Numbered from the stretch's first letter, positions 1 through 7,515 are shown. The stretch: 7,515 bases of DNA from Pseudomonadota bacterium (GCA_023432995.1 JAEZES010000131.1:1-7515), one strand, 5' to 3'. Numbers and translations: made by a program. Notes: generated by a model from the sequence alone, not told the origin.

Positions 1-281
1 GTCAGCGTGATCGCGTTGCCGTTGAGCCCGAGCACGAACGGCGCCGCCAGCGGCTGCGCCGGCCGCCCGCGCCCGAGCGTGGTGGCGATCGCCAGCGGCG
101 CGATCAGGTGCGCCGCGTCGCTGTGCCCGTAGAGCAGCCGGTCGAGCACCGTCGCCCAGCTCACGTCGCGCTGGAAGAAGAGGGACAGTCCCTCCTCCTC
201 GGCGAAGCCGTGCTCGTGCGCCAGGATCGGCAGGCACGCGTCGACCAGCGGCAGGAAGCCGATCGTCAGCGGCTCGGTCAT
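1..281 (-). CDS. nasS: NasS-type nitrate/nitrite sensor, N-terminal part (cut by window edge)
   Basis: Only the first 93 codons are in the window; the gene continues past the left edge. The protein begins MTEPLTIGFLPLVDACLPIL and continues with HEHGFAEEEGLSLFFQRDVSW and ATVLDRLLYGHSDAAHLIAP. This is the start of the NrtA/CmpA-like periplasmic-binding-protein fold. There is no signal peptide: the first beta strand starts at residue 5. That favours the cytoplasmic sensor NasS over a transport-binding protein such as NrtA. In the known NasS-NasT system, NasS holds NasT inactive without nitrate or nitrite and releases it when the ligand binds. The ATG overlaps the stop of the upstream ANTAR gene by 4 nt (ATGA), so translation is probably coupled, and the pairing itself supports the call. 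The ligand-binding residues are mostly outside the window. Other CmpA/NrtA-like binding proteins remain possible but less likely. Confidence 0.78.
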   Translation of the reverse strand, partial: MTEPLTIGFLPLVDACLPILAHEHGFAEEEGLSLFFQRDVSWATVLDRLLYGHSDAAHLIAPLAIATTLGRGRPAQPLAAPFVLGLNGNAITL

Positions 282-859
282 TGTCCACCCCCCATCAGCT
301 CGTGCGCCGTGACCACCGCGTCGGCGATCTCGGCGATCCGCCGGTTCGAGCTCATCGCCTTGCGCCGAAGCTCGGCGTAGGCCTCCGGCTCGCTCACCCC
401 CTTACTGTGCATCAGGATCCGCTTGGCCCGGTCGATCGTCTCGCGTTCGGCGAGCTTGCCCTTGGCCTCGGCGAGATCGGCCTGCAGCCGCGCGAACGCG
501 TGGAACCGCTTGACCGCGAGGTCGAGCAGGGGACGGATGCGGTGCGCGGCGAGCCCGTCGACGACATAGGCCGAGACCCCGGCATCGATCGACGCGGCGA
601 TCGCGTCGTCATCGGATTCGTCGACGAACATCGCGATCGGCCGCGCCAGCACGCGGCTCACGGCGAAGTATTCCTCGAGCACGTCGCGCGACGGGTTGCC
701 GAGGTCGATCAGGACGATCTCGGGGCCGATCTCCTCGATCCGCGACAGCAGTCCGTGGCGCTCGGTGACGACGAAAATCTCGCAATCGGGGACTTGCGCG
801 AGGCCTTCCTCGATGATCGTCGCCCGGGTGGCGCTTTCATCGACGATGGCGATCCGCAT
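278..859 (-). CDS. nasT: NasT-type ANTAR-domain response regulator (transcription antiterminator)
   Basis: A 193-aa protein with an N-terminal receiver-like domain (residues 1-120: D7/E8 acidic pocket in MRIAIVDES, D52 in VLIDLGNPSRD) and a C-terminal ANTAR RNA-binding domain (about 128-190). The ANTAR domain shows the typical ERETIDRAKRILMHSKGVSE, then EAYAELRRKAMSS and RRIAEIADAVV. In NasT proteins the ANTAR domain binds a two-hairpin leader in nitrate-assimilation mRNAs and prevents termination; NasS, encoded next by overlapping genes, controls it. I chose the ATG at 859 because the receiver fold starts there. A GTG at 880 would add seven residues (MQCNTRA) that do not belong to the fold, but neither start has a strong ribosome binding site. 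The nitrate genes it would control are not visible here. An amidase-type (AmiR) ANTAR regulator is the main alternative; its partner is also binding-protein-like, but the partner start here fits NasS better. Confidence 0.85.
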   Translation of the reverse strand: MRIAIVDESATRATIIEEGLAQVPDCEIFVVTERHGLLSRIEEIGPEIVLIDLGNPSRDVLEEYFAVSRVLARPIAMFVDESDDDAIAASIDAGVSAYVVDGLAAHRIRPLLDLAVKRFHAFARLQADLAEAKGKLAERETIDRAKRILMHSKGVSEPEAYAELRRKAMSSNRRIAEIADAVVTAHELMGGGQ

Positions 860-925
860 GGCGCGCGTATTGCACTGCACAATAGCGCGTTGGCAAGCGC
901 CCGCGTGCGGCGGCGCCGTGCCGGA

Positions 926-3400
<2,475 letters not shown>

Positions 3401-3454
3401 GTCGGCCTCCCCTGGTTGTATCGCCGCCCGTTCTGATGCGGGCCTGGCGGCGGA

Positions 3455-3483
3455 CGCTTATCAGGGAGGATTTGATCAATCAA
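3455..3483 (-). promoter_or_regulatory. Candidate promoter of the TonB receptor gene
   Basis: Read on the minus strand: TTGATT as -35 (3478-3483), a 17-nt spacer, and TAAGCG as a weak -10 (3455-3460). The -35 lies inside the palindrome at 3471-3484, so a bound repressor would block polymerase. The start codon is about 55 nt downstream. The -10 match is poor, so the position is tentative. Confidence 0.35.
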
Positions 3484-3484
3484 C
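3471..3484. promoter_or_regulatory. Candidate MarR operator 1 (receptor/repressor divergent region)
   Basis: The sequence TTTGATCAATCAAC is a palindrome with arms TTGAT/ATCAA around CA. It matches the palindrome upstream of the 4215 gene at 11 of 14 positions, with differences only at the first base and the two central bases. It sits between the divergent receptor and repressor genes, where a MarR protein would repress both. Size and symmetry fit a winged-helix dimer. Assignment to this regulator is inference from position and from the repeated occurrence. Confidence 0.6.
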
Positions 3485-3513
3485 TTGTTTGGCAGGCCGC
3501 GCCGGCCTAAGCA
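3485..3513 (+). promoter_or_regulatory. Weak candidate promoter of the MarR-type gene
   Basis: TTGTTT (3485-3490), a 17-nt spacer and TAAGCA (3508-3513) lie immediately beside operator 1, which would allow autoregulation. The -10 match is weak, and the predicted transcript has a leader of about 105 nt. Confidence 0.25.
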
Positions 3514-3624
3514 TCGCGTGCGCTGGGCGGGCGCTCGGCGCGGCCCGTCTTGCGAACTGGTGCCGTCCGTGGAACGGTAGGCGAAACAGGCGCCGGCGCG
3601 GCCGGCGAAGCGGGGCCCTGGTCT

Positions 3625-4140
3625 ATGAGTTTGTCCACCACCTGGTTCATGGCGAACCAGTATTTCATCCCTCACCGGATGATGCTGCTGGCCCGGATGA
3701 TCGACCGCGAGACCGCGCGCGACCTGCACCGCGATTTCGGCATGAGCGCCGCCGAGTGGCGCGCGCTCGGCTTCATCTGCACCACCGGCTCTTCCAGCGC
3801 GGCCGAAATTTGCGTGGCTTTCGAAGTGGATCGGGCCGAGGTCAGCCGGGCGGTGTCGCGCCTGGTCGACTCCGGGCTGGTCGAGCGCGACTGCGCGCGC
3901 GATCATGGCAATCGGCTGACGCTGACGCCGACCGCGCGCGGCCTCGAGCTGCACGATCGCATCAAGGCCAAGCGGCGCGACTACTTCGAATGGATCCTGC
4001 AGGATCTCGATTCGGACGGTCGCGATACGCTCGACCGGATGCTGGCGAGGATCGCCAAGCGGGTCGACCAGCGCCGCAGCGGCCGCGCCGGCGACCGGCA
4101 GCCACGCGAGACGAGGATCGACAAGGTGCCGGCCGGCTGA
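3625..4140 (+). CDS. MarR-family transcriptional regulator
   Basis: A 171-aa protein with MarR architecture. An N-terminal dimerisation helix (about 12-38) is followed by the winged helix-turn-helix (about 41-105). SAAEWRALGFI leads into AAEICVAFEVDRAEVSRAVS (recognition helix about 69-82), then RLVDSGLVER. The beta wing has D93-H-G-N-R97 followed by LTLTPTARGLEL, matching the conserved D-x-R wing pattern. A C-terminal helix and a basic tail (about 150-171) follow. MarR proteins are usually repressors released by small, often aromatic or lipophilic, ligands. The start is uncertain: the open frame extends to a TTG at 3550, but the extra residues are low-complexity Gly/Ala/Arg, so I chose the ATG at 3625; an ATG at 3649 is also possible. 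The ribosome binding site is weak. The gene lies between a divergent receptor gene and a secreted-protein operon, each with the same palindrome in its promoter, so both are its likely targets. Confidence 0.88.
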   Translation: MSLSTTWFMANQYFIPHRMMLLARMIDRETARDLHRDFGMSAAEWRALGFICTTGSSSAAEICVAFEVDRAEVSRAVSRLVDSGLVERDCARDHGNRLTLTPTARGLELHDRIKAKRRDYFEWILQDLDSDGRDTLDRMLARIAKRVDQRRSGRAGDRQPRETRIDKVPAG

Positions 4141-4146
4141 GAGGAA

Positions 4147-4194
4147 AGATCAACCGCGACCCGGGCTTGACTTCGAGTCGGACGCGGTTGATCT
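4147..4194. repeat. 12-bp perfect inverted repeat between repressor gene and operon
   Basis: AGATCAACCGCG (4147-4158) and its exact reverse complement CGCGGTTGATCT (4183-4194) flank a 24-nt spacer holding the candidate -35 TTGACT. The left arm contains a single ATCAAC half-operator and the right arm runs into operator 2. It begins just after the repressor stop codon. It could form a stem-loop, but there is no T-run, so a terminator role is not well supported. Confidence 0.7.
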
Positions 4195-4195
4195 A
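4167..4195 (+). promoter_or_regulatory. Candidate promoter of the secreted-protein/b561 operon
   Basis: TTGACT (4167-4172) as -35, a 17-nt spacer and GATCTA (4190-4195) as a poor -10. The -10 lies inside operator 2, so repressor binding would exclude polymerase. The first start codon of the operon follows 20 nt after the -10. Confidence 0.45.
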
Positions 4196-4200
4196 TCAAC
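4187..4200. promoter_or_regulatory. Candidate MarR operator 2 (operon promoter)
   Basis: GTTGATCTATCAAC is a perfect palindrome with 6-bp arms (GTTGAT/ATCAAC) and a 2-bp centre. It has the same arms and the same 2-bp spacing as operator 1 at 3471-3484, apart from the first base. It ends 14 nt before the ATG of the first operon gene. Two copies in the two promoter regions around a MarR gene make it the best operator candidate in the window. Confidence 0.65.
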
Positions 4201-4214
4201 TAAGGGTGAGAGGA

Positions 4215-5132
4215 ATGGTGTTGAAGCTTATCGGGTTCTCCCTCGCGGCCCTGGCCGCCGCCAGCGGCGTCGCTGCCGCGGCCCAGCCCGCCGGCGACGC
4301 CGCCGCGCCGGAGCAGCCCGAAGTCGTCCGCCCGCTGGTCCCGATCCCGCCCGAGCGGCTCGAACAGATGGTGCCCAAGCATCCGGGCTACCTCGGCGCG
4401 CTGGCCCCCGAAAACCTCCGCAAGCCGCGGCCGGCGGCGCCGTTCGACGTCACCGGCACCTGGTTCGTCGACCTGTCGAAGGGTTTTGCCGACTACATGT
4501 TCGGCCCGCCCTACCCGCGCTTCGGCCCCGAGGGGATCGAGGCGCTGATCGAGCAGCCCAAGGCACAGGCGCGCGGCGAGACCTACCGCGACGCGATCGG
4601 CCAGTGCTACCCGCCGGGCATGCCGATGCTGATGACGCGCGTCTGGCCGCACGCCTTCATCCAGCTGCCGACGGCGATCTACGTGATCTCGGGCTTCAAC
4701 AACTCGGTCCGCACGATCTTCCTCGACGGCCGGCAGCACTCCGACCCCGACCTCGTCGTGCCGAGCTACAACGGCGAGTCGGTCGGCCGCTGGGAGGGCG
4801 ACACGCTGGTCGTTCACACCAAGTACTTCGAGGTCGACAACCACTACATCGATCTCGGCATCCCGATCTCCGACCAGTTCGAGCTGATCGAGCGGATCCG
4901 CCTGGTCAACGACGGCAGGACGATGGAAGTCGAGTACGAACTGATCGATCCGCAGATGTGGCAGGGCGAGTGGAAGTCGGTGAAGCGCTACAACCGGCAG
5001 GACTACACCGACATCAACGAGGCCAACTGCATCCTGCAGTACAACGCCAACCTGCCCGGCACCAACCTCGGCAGCGCGACGGCCGAGGAGCGCGGGCAGA
5101 CCGCGCTCGAGGGAGACTCCGACAATGACTAG
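4215..5132 (+). CDS. Secreted protein of an uncharacterised WEGDTLVV family (copy 1)
   Basis: A 305-aa exported protein with no function I can name. The signal peptide covers residues 1-23 (MVLKLIGFSLAALAAASGVA, cut near AAA/QPAG), followed by a Pro/Ala-rich linker. The conserved core starts near 76 (FDVTGTWFVDL) and includes C131 in GQCYPPGMP, H175 in DGRQHSDPD, the signature GESVGRWEGDTLVVHT (W193), ISDQFELIERIRL, and C272 near the end. The two Cys match Cys in the second copy encoded at 6042-6836 with almost equal spacing, so a disulfide or cofactor role is plausible. The ATG at 4215 follows AAGGGTGAGAGGA and is first in the operon, directly after operator 2. The stop codon overlaps the next start by 8 nt. 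The acidic, beta-rich sequence suggests a periplasmic binding or accessory protein. I see no known catalytic motif. Confidence 0.88.
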   Translation: MVLKLIGFSLAALAAASGVAAAAQPAGDAAAPEQPEVVRPLVPIPPERLEQMVPKHPGYLGALAPENLRKPRPAAPFDVTGTWFVDLSKGFADYMFGPPYPRFGPEGIEALIEQPKAQARGETYRDAIGQCYPPGMPMLMTRVWPHAFIQLPTAIYVISGFNNSVRTIFLDGRQHSDPDLVVPSYNGESVGRWEGDTLVVHTKYFEVDNHYIDLGIPISDQFELIERIRLVNDGRTMEVEYELIDPQMWQGEWKSVKRYNRQDYTDINEANCILQYNANLPGTNLGSATAEERGQTALEGDSDND

Positions 5133-5529
5133 GCTCGTCCTGGGCGCCGCCGCCGCGCTGCTCGCCGCGGTCCCGGCGCTCGCGCACCACAGCTTCGCGA
5201 TGTTCGACCAGCGGCGCATCGTCACGCTCGAAGGCACGGTGACCGAGTTCCAGTGGACCAACCCGCACGCTTTCATCGAGATGGACGTGCCGGGCGCGAA
5301 CGGCCGCGTGACGCACTGGTCGATCGAGCTCAACAGCCCGAACAACCTCAAGCGCCAGGGCTGGAGCCGCACCTCGGTCCGCCAGGGCGACCGGGTCACG
5401 CTGCGGATGAATCCGCTGCGCGACGGCAACCCGGGCGGGCTGTTTCTCGATCTGCGGCTGCCGAACGGGCGAGTGCTCGATTCGGGGTTGCCCAAGAACG
5501 GCACGCCTGTGAACGTGCCCAACCTATGA
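5125..5529 (+). CDS. DUF6152-type small secreted protein (copy 1)
   Basis: A 134-aa exported protein. The signal peptide is residues 1-20 (MTRLVLGAAAALLAAVPALA), with the predicted cut directly before HHSFAMFD. The mature domain has EGTVTEFQWTNPHAFIEMDV, WSIELNSPNNLKRQGW, QGDRVTLRMNPLRDG and a closing beta hairpin. I recognise this as the DUF6152 family, with a small OB-like beta-barrel pattern and unknown function. The mature protein would start His1-His2-Ser3, with His28 in NPHAFIE. A good ribosome binding site (GAGGGAGA, 5110-5117) lies inside the end of the upstream gene, and the ATG overlaps that gene by 8 nt, so the two are co-translated. A second copy follows directly. The family name comes from recall of the motif pattern, not from a search. 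Confidence 0.87.
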   Translation: MTRLVLGAAAALLAAVPALAHHSFAMFDQRRIVTLEGTVTEFQWTNPHAFIEMDVPGANGRVTHWSIELNSPNNLKRQGWSRTSVRQGDRVTLRMNPLRDGNPGGLFLDLRLPNGRVLDSGLPKNGTPVNVPNL

Positions 5530-5540
5530 CGGAGGTTCTC

Positions 5541-5912
5541 GTGAAGCGGTTTCGCAAACCCCTCGCCGCGGCCGTGCTCGCCGCGCTGACGATCCCCGCC
5601 GCGGCGCATCACAGCTACTCGATGTTCGACATGAACAAGACGATCGTGCTCGACGCCCAGGTCGTCCGCTTCAAGTGGCAGAACCCGCACGCGTTCATCG
5701 AGGCCGACGTGACCGCGCCGAGCGGCACCGAACGCTGGGCGATCGAGATGACCAGCCCCAACAACCTCGCCCAGGAAGGCTGGAAGCGCACCTCGCTCAA
5801 GCCGGGCGACCGGGTGCGCATCTGGGTCCACCCGCTGCGCAGCGGCGCGCGCGGTGGCAGCTACGCCGGCGTGCGCCTGCCCGACGGCTCGACGCTGGGC
5901 GACGTCAGCTGA
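5541..5912 (+). CDS. DUF6152-type small secreted protein (copy 2)
   Basis: A 123-aa paralogue of the preceding gene. The signal peptide (MKRFRKPLAAAVLAALTIPA, cut at AAA/HHSY) is followed by HHSYSMFD, VVRFKWQNPHAFIEADV, WAIEMTSPNNLAQEGW, KPGDRVRIWVHPLRSG and a short C-terminus. The mature His1, His2 and His28 fall at the same positions as in copy 1. The start is a choice: an ATG at 5526 overlaps the previous stop as ATGA, but GGAGG at 5531-5535 is placed 5 nt before the GTG at 5541. That GTG gives a classical short signal peptide with a basic n-region, so I prefer it. The proteins look like products of an old tandem duplication that have since diverged. Function is unknown; the operon context suggests a periplasmic partner of the long WEGDTLVV proteins or of the b561 cytochrome. 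Confidence 0.87.
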   Translation: MKRFRKPLAAAVLAALTIPAAAHHSYSMFDMNKTIVLDAQVVRFKWQNPHAFIEADVTAPSGTERWAIEMTSPNNLAQEGWKRTSLKPGDRVRIWVHPLRSGARGGSYAGVRLPDGSTLGDVS

Positions 5913-5941
5913 TCTTGCCCGGCGGCTGACCTTGCCCGGCG
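5908..5941. repeat. 17-bp tandem direct repeat at the end of DUF6152 copy 2
   Basis: GCTGATCTTGCCCGGCG (5908-5924) is followed at once by GCTGACCTTGCCCGGCG (5925-5941), with one mismatch. The first unit contains the stop codon of the DUF6152 copy 2 gene, so the last codons were duplicated into the intergenic region without changing the protein. It looks like a recent slippage duplication. Confidence 0.85.
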
Positions 5942-6041
5942 ATTGAAATCGGGTCGCGCTCGTGGTGAGCTGGCCCTTCGGCGGGCCGCGACGGGCGATG
6001 CAGGAATGGACATGGGACGTGGGAATGCGGCAGGGGGAGCG

Positions 6042-6836
6042 ATGAATCGGGTTGTCTGTCTGGGCCTTGCCGCCCTGGTCCTCGCCGCTCCCGCCGCCGC
6101 CCAGTTGGGCGCCGCGACCCGCTCGCCGCCGCCGCCGGGAGTCGAGGAGGGCAAGGGTGCCGCCAACCCCAAGGGGCAATACGCCGCGCTCGACGCGCTG
6201 CCCGACTGGGGCGGGATCTGGTTCGTCATGGCCGGCCCTCCGGGCAGCGGCGCCGCCGCGCCCCAGCCCCGGCTCAAGGGCGAATACCTCGCCCGCCGCG
6301 AGGCCTGGGTCGCCGAGGTCCGCGCGCGCGACGGCGTCGCCCGGCGCAACCGCTCGAACTGCTCGCCGCCCGGCATGCCGCGCATCATGCGCCTCGGCCA
6401 GTACCCCTACGAGTTCATCTTCGCCCCCGGCCGCGTGACCATCAACCAGGAAGCCTGGATGCAGACGCGCACGATCTGGACCGACGGCCGCCTGCACGAG
6501 GAAGACCCCGATCCCAGCTTCATGGGCGATTCGGTCGGCCACTGGGAGGGCGACACGCTGGTGGTCGTCACCCGCGGCATCTCCGACGAGCTCGAGATCG
6601 ACACCGGCTGGCCGCATTCCGACCAGTTCGTCCTCACCGAACGAATGCATCTCGACCCGAACGACCCCGATGTGCTGATAAACGAGATGCACATGGAGGA
6701 TCCCGAGGCGCTGGCCGAGCCATTCGAGGTGACCACCCGGTACCGCCGCGACCGCTACGGCAAGCTGCTCGAGTTCCAGTGCTCCGAGAACGACCGCAAC
6801 CCGGTCAACGAGGAGGGAGACACTGAGTACCACTGA
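6042..6836 (+). CDS. Secreted protein of an uncharacterised WEGDTLVV family (copy 2)
   Basis: A 264-aa exported paralogue of the 4215-5132 product. The signal peptide is about residues 1-20 (MNRVVCLGLAALVLAAPAAA, before QLGAATRS). A Pro/Gly-rich linker leads to the core: LPDWGGIWFVMAGPP, C107 in SNCSPPGMPRIMR, TDGRLHEEDPD, the signature GDSVGHWEGDTLVVVT (W168), HSDQFVLTERM, and C247 in EFQCSEND. Cys spacing is 140 residues, against 141 in the first copy. I chose the ATG at 6042 because AGGGGGAG (6032-6039) precedes it and a signal peptide starts there. The open frame runs back to TTG 5943 with ATGs at 6006 and 6012, but that part does not look like an export signal. A 129-nt gap separates it from the DUF6152 pair, and its 3' end overlaps the cytochrome gene. 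Function is unknown; divergence from copy 1 argues for a distinct partner or ligand rather than redundancy. Confidence 0.85.
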   Translation: MNRVVCLGLAALVLAAPAAAQLGAATRSPPPPGVEEGKGAANPKGQYAALDALPDWGGIWFVMAGPPGSGAAAPQPRLKGEYLARREAWVAEVRARDGVARRNRSNCSPPGMPRIMRLGQYPYEFIFAPGRVTINQEAWMQTRTIWTDGRLHEEDPDPSFMGDSVGHWEGDTLVVVTRGISDELEIDTGWPHSDQFVLTERMHLDPNDPDVLINEMHMEDPEALAEPFEVTTRYRRDRYGKLLEFQCSENDRNPVNEEGDTEYH

Positions 6837-7515
6837 CGCGCCGAGGGATCTCGCCGCCGGGCAGCAGCGCTACAGCACCGTCGCGGTCGTCCTCCACTGG
6901 CTGATCGCGCTCGCGCTCGGCTTCCAGCTCGCGCTCGGCTTCTCGATGCCCGACGACGAGCGCGGCTTCGCGCTGTTCCAGCTGCACAAGTCGATCGGCG
7001 TCACCATCCTGCTGCTGACCCTCGCCCGGCTCGCCTGGCGCCTGACTCACCGCCCGCCGCCGGCGGTCGAGGGCGGTTTCCAGGGCTTCCTCGCCAGGGC
7101 CGTGCACACGCTGCTCTACGCCTTCATGATCCTCGCCCCGCTGACCGGGTGGATTGTCGTGTCGACCTCGCGCATCCAGGTGCCGACGCTGCTGTTCGGC
7201 GTGGTGCCGTGGCCGCACCTGCCGGTCTCGCGCGCGCTGCACGAGGTCGCCGAGCAGGGACACGAGTTGCTCGCGTGGACCGGCCTCGCGCTGGTCCTGC
7301 TCCACGTCGCCGGCGCGCTGCGCCACCAGTGGCTGCTCAAGGACGGGCTGCTGCGGCGGATGGCGCCGGGCGGCAAGGCGTGGGCCGCCTACGCGCTGCT
7401 CGCCGCAGTCGTCGCGGGGTATTTCGCCACCGGCATGAAGATCGCCGGCGACGTCGTCGCCAGCGGCGGCTACGACCGGCCAGCGGCCGCCGAGGCCGCG
7501 CGCGTCCCGCTCGCC
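6823..7515 (+). CDS. Cytochrome b561-type di-haem membrane protein, N-terminal part, apparent CTG start
   Basis: The open frame runs off the right edge; 231 codons are visible. The order is RYSTVAVVLHWLIALALGF (TM1), LHKSIGVTILLLTLARLAW (TM2), HTLLYAFMILAPLTGWIVV (TM3), HELLAWTGLALVLLHVAGAL (TM4). Haem-b ligand candidates are H25 (HW), H55 (HKSIG), H147 and H161; the last two are 14 apart, as in the b561 (CybB) family, which moves electrons between quinol and periplasmic partners. A fifth hydrophobic segment (about 184-200) and a soluble tail follow, unlike the roughly 180-aa four-helix form. There is no ATG, GTG or TTG between the in-frame stop at 6730 and the Met after TM1, which would drop H25. 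CTG at 6823 follows AGGAGG (6811-6816) with a 6-nt gap, so I take it as the start, overlapping the upstream gene by 14 nt. Confidence 0.88.
   Translation, partial: MSTTDAPRDLAAGQQRYSTVAVVLHWLIALALGFQLALGFSMPDDERGFALFQLHKSIGVTILLLTLARLAWRLTHRPPPAVEGGFQGFLARAVHTLLYAFMILAPLTGWIVVSTSRIQVPTLLFGVVPWPHLPVSRALHEVAEQGHELLAWTGLALVLLHVAGALRHQWLLKDGLLRRMAPGGKAWAAYALLAAVVAGYFATGMKIAGDVVASGGYDRPAAAEAARVPLA

Noticed and set aside
5253..5525. Fusion of an upstream open stretch to DUF6152 copy 2
   Set aside because: The upstream stretch is an out-of-frame shadow of DUF6152 copy 1. The conserved domain and export signal begin only after 5526/5541.
5972..5987. GGCCC-TTCGGC-GGGCC hairpin as a terminator
   Set aside because: The stem is only 5 bp and no T-run follows, and a gene of the same operon style begins shortly after, so termination is not supported.
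4200..6833. 877-codon minus-strand open frame covering the whole secreted-protein operon
   Set aside because: The translation is low-complexity and covers several real plus-strand genes with signal peptides and ribosome binding sites; it is a codon-bias artefact.

Overview
This is a GC-rich window with densely packed genes that looks like an alphaproteobacterium, most likely a sphingomonad-type organism. The main clue is a TonB-dependent receptor with the TonB box EIIVTAERR and the plug motifs YIDGVY and VLRGPQGTLFGRNSTGG. Taxonomy is inferred from protein style only.

Left region (1-859, minus strand): a NasT-type ANTAR antitermination regulator overlaps by ATGA the start of a NasS-type cytoplasmic nitrate/nitrite sensor, which runs off the left edge. 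This is the regulatory head of a nitrate assimilation locus whose structural genes would lie outside the window.

Centre (926-4140): a complete 824-residue TonB-dependent outer-membrane receptor on the minus strand is divergent from a MarR-family repressor on the plus strand. The 224-bp gap between them carries a palindrome, TTTGAT-CA-ATCAAC. A near-identical palindrome, GTTGAT-CT-ATCAAC, lies directly upstream of the operon that follows the repressor gene. The two sites suggest one small MarR regulon: receptor, repressor and operon.

Right region (4215-7515, plus strand): a tight operon of exported or membrane proteins. It encodes a roughly 305-aa secreted protein of an uncharacterised family (motif G[ED]SVG[RH]WEGDTLVV), two tandem small secreted DUF6152-type proteins, a second and diverged copy of the long protein, and a cytochrome b561-type di-haem membrane protein that runs off the right edge. 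The order is long-short-short-long-b561. Both small proteins are predicted to begin, after signal cleavage, with His-His-Ser, and both carry an NPHAFIE motif at the same mature position. That pattern is compatible with N-terminal-His metal (copper) binding. The cytochrome gene has no ATG, GTG or TTG start able to keep its first haem-ligand histidine, and appears to start at CTG behind a strong ribosome binding site.

Working model (inference): the receptor imports an unknown compound across the outer membrane, and the repressor senses it or a product. The periplasmic proteins would bind or oxidise it, with electrons exchanged with the quinone pool through the b561 protein. No enzyme of known reaction is present in the window, so the substrate cannot be named.
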